Shown: positions 56,296 to 64,000 of the stretch, piece after piece
Layout of the letters: every line of letters starts with the position of its first letter
Position numbering within the stretch: the first letter of the stretch is position 1
Assembly (NCBI GenBank): GCA_013390605.1
Contig: JACAUB010000001.1
Coordinates: 3,345,721 to 3,409,720 of the forward strand
Source of the DNA: Bacteroidota bacterium
GTDB taxonomy: Bacteria; Bacteroidota; Bacteroidia; Bacteroidales; Cfx3-03
Direction: 5' to 3'
Length of the DNA stretch: 64,000 nucleotides
Translations under genes and position numbers: made by a program
Notes under the pieces: generated by a model
What the model saw: the letters and a program-made list of their open reading frames with translations, nothing else
Told to the model about the DNA's origin: nothing
The model's database searches: none

Positions 56296-57143
56296 CCGAT
56301 ATTATTGAAGACTTGATAGGAGTAGTAGTATTATACAATAATACTATTGAAGAGTCAATAACACTCACTTCTATTAATAGAAACTTAGAAATAATAAAAA
56401 AAAAAATTGATATAATAGTTTATGATAATAATAACTATTCCGAAATAAAAAACGGCACAATATTCTTACACGGACAATTAAAAATCCACTATTTTCATGA
56501 TCCTACAAATCCAGGGGTAAGTAAAGCTTATAATTTTGCAGCAAACTATGCCAATAATCTAAAAAAAAATTGGCTTCTATTGTTAGATCAAGACACTGAT
56601 TTTCCAGTAGATGCTATTGACAATTATATCTTATCAATAAAACAAAATCCAGAAATAAAGTTATTTGCCCCTATATTAAAAGATTCAACCGGAGCAATTA
56701 TTTCTCCATGTAGATATATTTTCAAAAGAGGTTTTCCTTTAAAAAGAGTTACAACAGGAATAACTAGCTTGCAAAATATTTCACCCTTAAATAGCGGAAT
56801 ATTAATTTATTTAACCACTTTTTTCCTTTCCGGAGGATATAATGAATTAATAAAATTAGATTTCAGTGATTTTCAATTTATAGAAAGATTTAAAAAAATA
56901 AATACTTATTGTTATATAATTAATGTAGAATGTTTACATAATTTTTCTAATTCAGAAACAAATACTTCAAAACTAAATAACCGATTTATTTTTTATTGTG
57001 ACGGGGCTAAAAAAATTAAAAAGAGCTCCACTATTGACCGATTTACATACTTTATGGTGGTCCTTTTAAGAGCAACCAGATTAGTTTATAGAACAAAGAA
57101 AAGTATTTTTTTTAAAACCTTCATCTTTCATTATCTTCGTTAA
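56292..57143 (+). CDS. Glycosyltransferase family 2, rhamnosyltransferase-like
   Basis: This 283-aa GT-A transferase has GVVVLYNNTIEESI, VYDNNN and LLLLDQDTDFP (95-105), where DQD replaces the usual DXD. The HDPTNPGVSKAYNFAANYA segment (69-87) is typical of WbbL/RfbF-type rhamnosyltransferases. L-rhamnose is a reasonable guess, but no RmlABCD genes are in the window. Confidence 0.75.
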   Translation: MTDIIEDLIGVVVLYNNTIEESITLTSINRNLEIIKKKIDIIVYDNNNYSEIKNGTIFLHGQLKIHYFHDPTNPGVSKAYNFAANYANNLKKNWLLLLDQDTDFPVDAIDNYILSIKQNPEIKLFAPILKDSTGAIISPCRYIFKRGFPLKRVTTGITSLQNISPLNSGILIYLTTFFLSGGYNELIKLDFSDFQFIERFKKINTYCYIINVECLHNFSNSETNTSKLNNRFIFYCDGAKKIKKSSTIDRFTYFMVVLLRATRLVYRTKKSIFFKTFIFHYLR

Positions 57144-57145
57144 TT

Positions 57146-58861
57146 ATGAGAAAGTCAATTGGTATTTTTATCTTCAACCTGCTTTTTTTAGTTGCGTTTT
57201 CACTTCACATAAATGCACAATCACTTCCCGTAGGAACTCTAGCATTGGATGATGCTTATCGAAGAGCGCAACTTCTAGGGCGAATTGACTCATCGATTTC
57301 ATTTACATCCTTCCCACTTTTTCCTTCAACATCATTTAAGGAAAAAGAGAAATTTGATTCTAACTGGAAGGCAAAGGATGTTCTAATAAATATTAATGAG
57401 AAAAAAGGGTTTGTGAAGCTATTACCGATTACATGGTTACAGCAATATGACTCCCACCATCCTGAAAGTGTAAATGATGGAGCAATGATACCAGCAAGAG
57501 GATATCAAACAATTTTTAGCGCTGGTTTATATGCTCAATTTGGTCCACTCAGTATTCAACTAAAGCCCGAAATAGTTTTCGCTCAGAATAAATCGTATCA
57601 AGGGTTTCCAGAAAAACGTGTAGACAAAGTTTGGACAGATCAGTTATGGTACGAGATGTATAATTATAACTTCAATAAAATTGATCTTCCTGAACGGTTT
57701 GGAGAAACAAACTATAAAAGGATATTTTGGGGCCAAAGTAGTATCCGTTTAACATATGGCGCTATTTCATTTGGGCTTTCTACAGAAAACCTTTGGTGGG
57801 GGCCAGGTCTTCAGAACTCGCTTGTACTGTCAAACACGGCTCCTGGATTTAGCCACTTTACAATTAACACAGTTAAACCAATAAGAACCCCTATTGGATC
57901 ATTTGAAGGTCAAATCATCGCAGGACGACTAAATAATTCAGGGTTCTTTCCACCAGATACATCCCGAACTTATAATGGTGGGCCACATTTATATGAACCC
58001 AAAATAGATGATTGGAGATACATAAATGGTTTAATAATCAGTTATCAGCCCAAATGGGTTCCAGGTTTTTTTATTGGCGCGACAAGAAGTTTTCAAATCT
58101 ATGAAAAAGATATGGGTAGTAGTTTGGGCGCTTTTAACATAAGTGATATTTTACCCATTTTCACATCTCTTTCCCAAAAAACGGATAAAGAAGCGGTTTT
58201 GAATGCAAGGAAAAGAGACCAGCACATGTCGCTATTTATGCGTTGGGTTTGGTTGGAAGGACATGGAGAGGTATATGCAGAGTATGGCCGTCAAAGTTAT
58301 TTTTGGGATAACCAAGATTTACAAGTAGAGCCTTCATTCTCTGGAGCTTATATCTTAGGATTTAGGAAACTAATCCCATTAACAAGACGAAAGGATGAAT
58401 ACATACAAGTGAATATGGAGCTTACTCAGTTAGCAATGAATCCAGCAACCAGTAATAGAAAAGGTCAAAGTTGGTATCTAAATGACCAGGTAAGGGCAGG
58501 ATATACAAATCAAGGTCAACTACTAGGATCGGGTATTGGGCCCGGGAGTAATGTTCAAATGCTCAATGTAAGTTGGGTGAAAGGCATTAAGCAGTTAGGC
58601 ATACAATTTGAACGTAAAGTGCATAATAATGATTTTCAATATACTTATATTAAAGATATCAGAAATCATTGGGTTGATTTAAGTGCAACGCTACATGGTG
58701 AATGGAATTACAAAAACTTAATCTTTACAGCTAAAATAGGCTTAGTGGATGCAATGAATTATGAGTGGTTATATTACCCCCCCCCATTACCAGATTTCTG
58801 GACAACAGGAGAAGACGACTTTAATTTTCATGGACAATTAGGTTTAATGTACAGGTTTTAA
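57146..58861 (+). CDS. Capsule assembly Wzi family protein, copy 2
   Basis: This 571-aa outer-membrane protein has a signal peptide (about 1-24) and the N-terminal mature block SLPVGTLALDDAYRRAQLLG (26-45). Later segments WGQSSIRLTYGAISFGLSTE and NLWWGPGLQNS are family markers. The C-terminal Phe in MYRF fits beta-barrel insertion by BAM. It is a tandem duplicate of the next gene. The bases 58777-58785 are a run of nine C that encode YYPPPLP near the C-terminus, a possible slippage site; the frame is intact. Confidence 0.82.
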   Translation: MRKSIGIFIFNLLFLVAFSLHINAQSLPVGTLALDDAYRRAQLLGRIDSSISFTSFPLFPSTSFKEKEKFDSNWKAKDVLININEKKGFVKLLPITWLQQYDSHHPESVNDGAMIPARGYQTIFSAGLYAQFGPLSIQLKPEIVFAQNKSYQGFPEKRVDKVWTDQLWYEMYNYNFNKIDLPERFGETNYKRIFWGQSSIRLTYGAISFGLSTENLWWGPGLQNSLVLSNTAPGFSHFTINTVKPIRTPIGSFEGQIIAGRLNNSGFFPPDTSRTYNGGPHLYEPKIDDWRYINGLIISYQPKWVPGFFIGATRSFQIYEKDMGSSLGAFNISDILPIFTSLSQKTDKEAVLNARKRDQHMSLFMRWVWLEGHGEVYAEYGRQSYFWDNQDLQVEPSFSGAYILGFRKLIPLTRRKDEYIQVNMELTQLAMNPATSNRKGQSWYLNDQVRAGYTNQGQLLGSGIGPGSNVQMLNVSWVKGIKQLGIQFERKVHNNDFQYTYIKDIRNHWVDLSATLHGEWNYKNLIFTAKIGLVDAMNYEWLYYPPPLPDFWTTGEDDFNFHGQLGLMYRF

Positions 58862-58873
58862 AAACAATCTTTT

Positions 58874-60547
58874 ATGAATAGATTATTTTGGGTTTTAAAA
58901 GCAATGATGCTATATGTTTTCTTAGGTTCTTTACAATTACACGCTCAATCTTTGCCTGTAGGAACACCGGTTCTTGAGGATGCCTATCGGAGAGCACAAT
59001 TGCTTGGACAAATTGATTCATCAATATCATTTACATCTCGTCCGTTTTATCCTAAGACCATAACTCCAACCGGAAAGAACTTAGAACAGAACAGATTGCT
59101 TAAAAATTATTTACCAACTAGTGATACATTATTACGGTTCATAAATAATAAAGGAATTGTTCAACTTTTGCCGATAACTTGGTTTCAACAATATAATTCA
59201 GATCATCCAGCAGGAATGAATGATGGTATTATGATCCCTGCCAGAGGTTATCAAACACTATTTAGCGCTGGCATCTTTGCAAAGTTTGGACCTTTAAGTA
59301 TTCAACTAGAACCTGAAGTAGTTTATGCAGAAAATAAAGCATTTGAATACAAAACATACAAAGATATCCCTTACAATTCTAATATTGATATATTGTATGC
59401 TGATTATAGAGCAGGAATAGATCTTCCTGAACGATTTGGAAATAGTTCCTATCATAAGATATCATGGGGGCAAAGTAGTATCCGTTTAACGTTTGGCCCC
59501 ATTTCCTTTGGTCTATCCAATGAAAACCTCTGGTGGGGGCCAGGAATATATAATTCTCTTTTAATGACAAACAATGCTCCTGGTTTTGAACATTTTACTA
59601 TAAATACAGTAACTCCTATACGAACACCTATTGGATCATTTGAGGGACAATTGATTGGCGGAAGATTAGACGGATCAGGTTTTTCACCATCGAAACCTGA
59701 TGACTGGCGATATCTTAATGGTACAATCATAACTTACCAACCTCGTTGGGTACCTGGTCTTTTTTTAGGAGTTACTCGAACATATCAAGTATATCATAAG
59801 GACATGGGAAATGGTATAACTGATTATCTACCTGTTCTAAATGCAATTACTAAACAAGCGAGTGGTGGTAATTCTCAAGATGCAGGAAAATCGCAAGACC
59901 AAGTGGCTTCTTTTTTCATGCGCTGGTTATGGACAAAAGAAAAAGGTGAAATCTATTTTGAATATGGCAGAGAGGATCATGCTTGGAATTTAAGAGACCT
60001 TATAACAGAACCTACCTCTTCCGCAGCATATATTCTTGGGTTAAGAAAGGCTATATTACTGAATAAGCTAAAAAATGAATATATACAGGTTAATATGGAA
60101 GTAACACAATTAGAGATGGATAATATTACGTTGAATAGAATAGGAGGAAGCTGGTATGTTCATTACCCTATACTACATGGATATACAAATCGCGGACAAG
60201 TGCTTGGAGCTGGAATTGGGCCCGGTAGCAATTTACAAACAATTAATATTAGTTGGAACAGAAAATTAGTAATGATAGGATTGCAATTTGACAGATATGT
60301 ACATGACAATGATTTCTTTCAAAAATACATAAAAGATATTAGATCAAATTGGGTAGATTTAAGTGAAGCCCTTGTCTGTAATTGGCAATACAAAAACATA
60401 CTTCTAAATTCGAAAATTGCAGTCATTCGGTCTAAGAATTATAAATGGCAATATGCCCCTAATTTAAGTTATCCACAATTATTTTGGAACTCTACACATG
60501 ATGTTTATAACATACAAGGACAACTTGGCATAACCTACCGTTTTTAA
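58874..60547 (+). CDS. Capsule assembly Wzi family protein, copy 3
   Basis: This 557-aa protein is a close paralogue of copy 2, with SLPVGTPVLEDAYRRAQLLG after a signal peptide, WGQSSIRLTFGPISFGLSNE and ENLWWGPGIYN, and the C-terminal TYRF of an outer-membrane barrel. The genes are 12 nt apart. Duplication followed by divergence in the middle part could allow binding of two glycans or a heteromeric surface assembly. Copy 1 (48335) is more distant. Confidence 0.82.
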   Translation: MNRLFWVLKAMMLYVFLGSLQLHAQSLPVGTPVLEDAYRRAQLLGQIDSSISFTSRPFYPKTITPTGKNLEQNRLLKNYLPTSDTLLRFINNKGIVQLLPITWFQQYNSDHPAGMNDGIMIPARGYQTLFSAGIFAKFGPLSIQLEPEVVYAENKAFEYKTYKDIPYNSNIDILYADYRAGIDLPERFGNSSYHKISWGQSSIRLTFGPISFGLSNENLWWGPGIYNSLLMTNNAPGFEHFTINTVTPIRTPIGSFEGQLIGGRLDGSGFSPSKPDDWRYLNGTIITYQPRWVPGLFLGVTRTYQVYHKDMGNGITDYLPVLNAITKQASGGNSQDAGKSQDQVASFFMRWLWTKEKGEIYFEYGREDHAWNLRDLITEPTSSAAYILGLRKAILLNKLKNEYIQVNMEVTQLEMDNITLNRIGGSWYVHYPILHGYTNRGQVLGAGIGPGSNLQTINISWNRKLVMIGLQFDRYVHDNDFFQKYIKDIRSNWVDLSEALVCNWQYKNILLNSKIAVIRSKNYKWQYAPNLSYPQLFWNSTHDVYNIQGQLGITYRF

Positions 60548-60567
60548 AGAAAAATTAGTAATTTAAA

Positions 60568-61377
60568 ATGAATAAAGATCCTCTGATATCCTTTATAGTT
60601 CCTTGTTATAACGATGGTAAATTTATTCTTGAATGTCTCAATAGTATACACGAACAAGACTACAAAACTTATGAAGTTATAATAATAAACGATGGGAGTA
60701 AAGATAAAATAACAAATCAGATAGTTAGCACAATCGTCCACCCCAAAGTCAAGGTTTTACAAACGACCAATCAAGGACCGGCAAAAGCTAGAAACCTAGG
60801 AATACTGAATTCGCAAGGGAAATACATATTACCCTTGGATGCGGACAATAAAATTGCCACTTCATTTGTGACAGAAGCAATTGCGGTATTGGAAAATAAT
60901 CCTGGCATAAAAATAGTAAGTTGCGATTTAAAGATTTTTGGTTTGAAAGACGGATATGTTAAATTTGCTACTTACACTCTGGAAAAGCTGCTTGGAAGAA
61001 ATTTAATGGAATGTGCTTCAATATATAGACGAGAAGATTTTGATAAAACCAAAGGATATAACCCAAATATGATAGGAACTTATGAAGATTGGGATTTATG
61101 GCTCTCACTACTTGAAAACGGTGGTGAAGTGTATCAAATAAAGAAACCTTACATTTTTTATCGAATTAAAAAAACGTCTCGAAATCAATCTGTTTCTTCG
61201 GAAGAACATAAAAGATTACGAAAACAGATTTATTTAAATCATCAAAATATTTATTCAAATAATTTTCTAGATCCTTCTGAATCATTCGAGTACCATTTAC
61301 TGTATAATTCAAAAGAATATAAACTTGGGCGCTTTTTATTAAAACCATTAAGGGCTTTACAAAGAATAATAAGGTAA
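60568..61377 (+). CDS. Glycosyltransferase family 2
   Basis: This 269-aa GT-A transferase has ISFIVPCYNDGKFI, INDGSKDK, NQGPAKARNLGI (68-79) and DAD at 91-93 within LPLDADNKI. The NxGxxxARNxG pattern is strong for GT2. Its stop shares one base with the start of the next gene. Confidence 0.82.
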   Translation: MNKDPLISFIVPCYNDGKFILECLNSIHEQDYKTYEVIIINDGSKDKITNQIVSTIVHPKVKVLQTTNQGPAKARNLGILNSQGKYILPLDADNKIATSFVTEAIAVLENNPGIKIVSCDLKIFGLKDGYVKFATYTLEKLLGRNLMECASIYRREDFDKTKGYNPNMIGTYEDWDLWLSLLENGGEVYQIKKPYIFYRIKKTSRNQSVSSEEHKRLRKQIYLNHQNIYSNNFLDPSESFEYHLLYNSKEYKLGRFLLKPLRALQRIIR

Positions 61378-62582
61378 TGGAACACTTCTCCTCCATTCAA
61401 ATTAGCAGAAATAAAACAGAAAAACTTATATCGGTTTATTTCATTTTTATTTTGCTAGAGTTGTTTATTCTAGGAAGTGGGCAGATTATTAAATTCCATT
61501 CTTTAACACTGAGAATGGTTAATTTTGTTTTACTAAATATTTTCTGTTTGGTTCTTTTTAAAAAAGAGATAATAAATAGAACCTATTTAATAATGGTATA
61601 TATTTATATCTGTTCTCTTATTTTTTCTAGTATAATTGGTTTCTTGAATGGGGCTACTATTGCTTCCGTCTTTAATGATGTAAAGCCATTACTTTTTTTC
61701 ATCTACCTTATTCCTTTTTCATTCCTTATAAAGACGGAAAAAGATATAAAACTGATCATAAAAGTAGTAAGAGTTAGTGCTATCATTCTAACTTTGCTCT
61801 ATTTCCTTTATTTGCTAGTCTATTTATTCAATCCAATAATAATATTTGTATTAGCTCCTTTTCAAGACAGTGGCGAGATCTTCATAAGAGGCAATGGTCC
61901 TTACTTTTTTTACAAAGGTTTCTTTTTTATAATGATAGCTATTTTTTTTATAAATAAGAAAACGCTATTAGAACGTATTGTACTTCTATTGCTCAGCATT
62001 GCTATATTTTTAACCTTAACAAGGGGGCTCTTATTAGGAATTATAGGATCTTTTATTATAATGGGGCTTATTCACCTTAGTTTTGATTTTAAAATATCGA
62101 TCAAGCAATTATTTTTGGTTGGCACAATTTTTATTCTTTTCATCCTTCTTCTACCCTCTTTCATGAACGTTGTTGGTGATAAGTCAGCATCTGATTCTGT
62201 TAGATTATTGTTTATAAGTCAGGTGAATGAAGCAATTACCCCCTTCAGTCTAATATTTGGACATGGGTTTGGCGTATTTGAAGGTTTAACAAGAGAACAT
62301 ATAGAAATAAGTTATTATGAGATCTTACATAAACAAGGGTTAATTGGATTGCTCATATGGTTTGCTCCACTGGTTTATTGTTTTAAAAAAATAAGTAAAG
62401 ACAACACCAAAATATTAGATAAACGTTTTTTTCTAGCCGTGCTTTCTGTTTATATTATTTCTCTAACTAATCCTTTTATTAATAATCCGTTAGGGCTTTC
62501 CATTATCGTAATATCTATGATTTCAATGAATGTTCTATTTTACGGACATAAAGCCGAAACAGCTCTACCAGTTGCTATATGA
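61377..62582 (+). CDS. O-antigen polymerase/ligase-like protein (Wzy candidate 2)
   Basis: This 401-aa protein has about 11 membrane helices. A loop at about 265-325 has SDSVRLLFISQVNEAI and GHGFGVFEGLTREHIEISYYEILHKQGLIGLL. The R....... and GxGFG...E...YxxxLxxxGLIG features fit Wzy and WaaL proteins. It is in a coupled run with two GT2 genes (1-nt and 4-nt overlaps) in the Wzx block, so it is the better match to the Wzx flippase than the protein at 36535. Confidence 0.72.
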   Translation: MEHFSSIQISRNKTEKLISVYFIFILLELFILGSGQIIKFHSLTLRMVNFVLLNIFCLVLFKKEIINRTYLIMVYIYICSLIFSSIIGFLNGATIASVFNDVKPLLFFIYLIPFSFLIKTEKDIKLIIKVVRVSAIILTLLYFLYLLVYLFNPIIIFVLAPFQDSGEIFIRGNGPYFFYKGFFFIMIAIFFINKKTLLERIVLLLLSIAIFLTLTRGLLLGIIGSFIIMGLIHLSFDFKISIKQLFLVGTIFILFILLLPSFMNVVGDKSASDSVRLLFISQVNEAITPFSLIFGHGFGVFEGLTREHIEISYYEILHKQGLIGLLIWFAPLVYCFKKISKDNTKILDKRFFLAVLSVYIISLTNPFINNPLGLSIIVISMISMNVLFYGHKAETALPVAI

Positions 62583-63313
62583 TTTCAGTTTGTATTCCGA
62601 CATACAATGGTGAAAAGTATATTCAAAAGCAGCTCAATTCCATTATGACTCAATTGGCAAATGATGATGAGGTAATTATCTCTGATGACTCATCAGAAGA
62701 TAGCACAATTGATATTATAAAAGATTATTCTGATAACAGAATAAAACTGATTGAGGGTTGTACTTTTAAAAATCCAATTTTCAATCTAGAGAATGCACTC
62801 AAAGAAGCAAAAGGCGATTTCATTTTTTTAGCTGATCAGGATGATATCTGGTTACCTGATAAGGTTAATACTACATTGGAAAAGCTTACTATTTATGACA
62901 TTATAGTATGTAATGGCCATATCGTTGATGAAAATGAAAACATTATTCATGAATCTTATTTTAAGTGGAAGGGGTCAGGTGCAGGATTTATCAAGAACTT
63001 AAAAAAGAATTCATATCTAGGTTGTTCTCTTGCTTTTAATCGAAAAATATTAAATTACATCTTGCCATTTCCAAAGAAAATAGCGATGCATGATATCTGG
63101 ATTGGAATGGTTGTAGAGCTAATTGGGAAACCCTATTTTATTCAAAAACCACTATTTCTGTATAGACGACACAAAAATAACTTTACAGCTGCCATTCACA
63201 AAGCAGATCATGAGTTGACAGATAATACATTATTTTATAAAATTGAGTACCGAGTAGTGATGCTCATTTATTTATTCTCAAGATATATCAAACGAAAGGT
63301 CTGCCTTAAATGA
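62579..63313 (+). CDS. Glycosyltransferase family 2
   Basis: This 244-aa GT-A transferase has ISVCIPTYNGEKYIQKQL, SDDSSEDST (35-43) and the metal-binding DQDD at 86-89 in ADQDDIWLPDK. That DQDDxWLPxK form is common in rhamnosyl- or glucosyl-type O-antigen transferases. It overlaps both neighbours by 4 nt. Confidence 0.82.
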   Translation: MISVCIPTYNGEKYIQKQLNSIMTQLANDDEVIISDDSSEDSTIDIIKDYSDNRIKLIEGCTFKNPIFNLENALKEAKGDFIFLADQDDIWLPDKVNTTLEKLTIYDIIVCNGHIVDENENIIHESYFKWKGSGAGFIKNLKKNSYLGCSLAFNRKILNYILPFPKKIAMHDIWIGMVVELIGKPYFIQKPLFLYRRHKNNFTAAIHKADHELTDNTLFYKIEYRVVMLIYLFSRYIKRKVCLK

Positions 63314-64000
63314 CCTACATATTTGTTAATCAAGCTACAAGGTATCTATTTATTGACATTATTAATTGCTTTGCAAATAATGGTTGTAAGGTAGAACTCT
63401 ATGCTGGAGAAATTCGTGAAGGTGGTGAAAAGGTAAATGACACAATTATTAAACACATCTTTACACGGTATGATAATTCTACCCCCTTTAAAAGATTATT
63501 AACATTTTTACTTTTTACTTCACAGGTTTTTTTCAAGTTGCTGTTTCGAAAAAAACACAATATCCGAGTAATACTAGTAACAACTCCTCCGTTTTTACCA
63601 TTTATTGGAATTTTTTTTAATAAATTATTCAGAGTTCCTTTTGATCTAATTGTTTATGATCTGTATCCAGATGTCTTTATTAACTTTGGAATTGTTAAGA
63701 AAAAATCTTGGCTAGTTCAATATTGGGATAGATTAAATGTCAGTTTATATAAAAGGGCTACAAAAGTCTTTACCATTAGCAATTATATGGCTGAACGGTT
63801 AAAAGAACAGGGTTGTAGTAGCGAAAAATTAATTACCGTCTCTAATTGGGTAGATGCTTCATATATAAAACCTATAGAAAAATCGCAAAATATATTTATT
63901 AAAGAACACTGTCTTGAAGACAAATTTGTGGTACTTTATTCAGGAAATATGGGAGCTACACATGATCTGGAAACGTTAATTACTGTAGCAATTGATTTAC
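63310..64000 (+). CDS. WbuB-like glycosyltransferase (GT4), cut by the window end
   Basis: The reading frame starts at the ATG overlapping the previous stop (ATGA) and stays open for 230 codons to the window edge. It encodes a GT4 N-terminal domain and the start of the donor domain: VTTPPFLPFIGIFF, VYDLYPDVFINFGI, VSNWVDASYIKP and VVLYSGNMGATHDLETLI. The text resembles the WbuB-like protein at 44757-45995. The donor-site E-x7-E lies beyond the window. It is probably another transferase for FucNAc or QuiNAc-type sugars. Confidence 0.8.
   Translation, partial: MTYIFVNQATRYLFIDIINCFANNGCKVELYAGEIREGGEKVNDTIIKHIFTRYDNSTPFKRLLTFLLFTSQVFFKLLFRKKHNIRVILVTTPPFLPFIGIFFNKLFRVPFDLIVYDLYPDVFINFGIVKKKSWLVQYWDRLNVSLYKRATKVFTISNYMAERLKEQGCSSEKLITVSNWVDASYIKPIEKSQNIFIKEHCLEDKFVVLYSGNMGATHDLETLITVAIDL

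Overview
The window is one long polysaccharide locus from a low-GC member of the Bacteroidota. That placement rests on several things: Wzi-family capsule assembly proteins, a large multi-SLBB export protein of the Bacteroidota type, two promoters matching the Bacteroidota pattern TTTG-N20-TAnnTTTG, A-rich rather than Shine-Dalgarno-like start regions, and very AT-rich DNA. The order is uncertain; a marine Bacteroidales/Marinilabiliales or Sphingobacteriales relative would fit. All 57 genes I call lie on the + strand. I see no rRNA, tRNA, CRISPR array, transposase or integrase.

Region 1 (about 0.3-14.1 kb) looks like a sugar-decoration module. It holds two GtrB/ArnC-like polyprenyl-phosphate glycosyltransferases, an ATP-grasp ligase, a sugar epimerase/reductase and a pair of small SMR/EamA proteins resembling the ArnE/ArnF flippase halves. 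These are followed by a compact acyl-chain cassette (SDR, ACP, KAS III, SDR, KAS III), an SGNH-like membrane-anchored protein, a WecE-like sugar aminotransferase and a large GT-C-like integral membrane protein.

Region 2 (14.2-20 kb) opens with a winged-helix/nucleotidyltransferase-like regulator. It carries an AlgI-type MBOAT O-acyltransferase with an SGNH partner, an AAC(3)-fold N-acyltransferase and a DUF4910 aminopeptidase-like protein.

Region 3 (20.1-41.4 kb) starts with a clear promoter and a second copy of the regulator, then a Wzm/Wzt ABC exporter. After these come a nonulosonate-like cassette (SpsF/KdsB-like cytidylyltransferase, NeuB-like synthase with SAF domain, KdsC-like phosphatase), a cupin-methyltransferase-aminotransferase trio, many GT2/GT4 glycosyltransferases and a Wzy-like polymerase.

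Region 4 (41.4-48.2 kb) makes UDP-L-FucNAc (FnlA/B/C = CapE/F/G), followed by a WbuB-like transferase, an epimerase/reductase and a second UDP-sugar 4,6-dehydratase.

Region 5 (48.3 kb to the end) is the envelope machinery: Wzi, SLBB export protein, Wzz-like protein, Wzx flippase, two tandem Wzi-like paralogues, glycosyltransferases, a second Wzy/ligase-like protein and a WbuB-like transferase cut by the window edge.

The most interesting leads are five. (a) The duplicated KAS III/ketoreductase cassette could build a two-round 3,5-dihydroxyhexanoyl-type acyl group for an amino sugar. (b) A roughly 115-bp MITE-like repeat with terminal inverted repeats occurs in opposite orientations at about 1.4 and 25.7 kb. 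(c) Paired regulators have a degenerate nucleotidyltransferase motif. (d) A promoter/dyad/leader block is shared between the second regulator and the export operon. (e) Three Wzi-family proteins, and both ABC and Wzx/Wzy export routes, occur in one locus. No initiating phosphoglycosyltransferase (WecA/WbaP/PglC type) is visible in the window.
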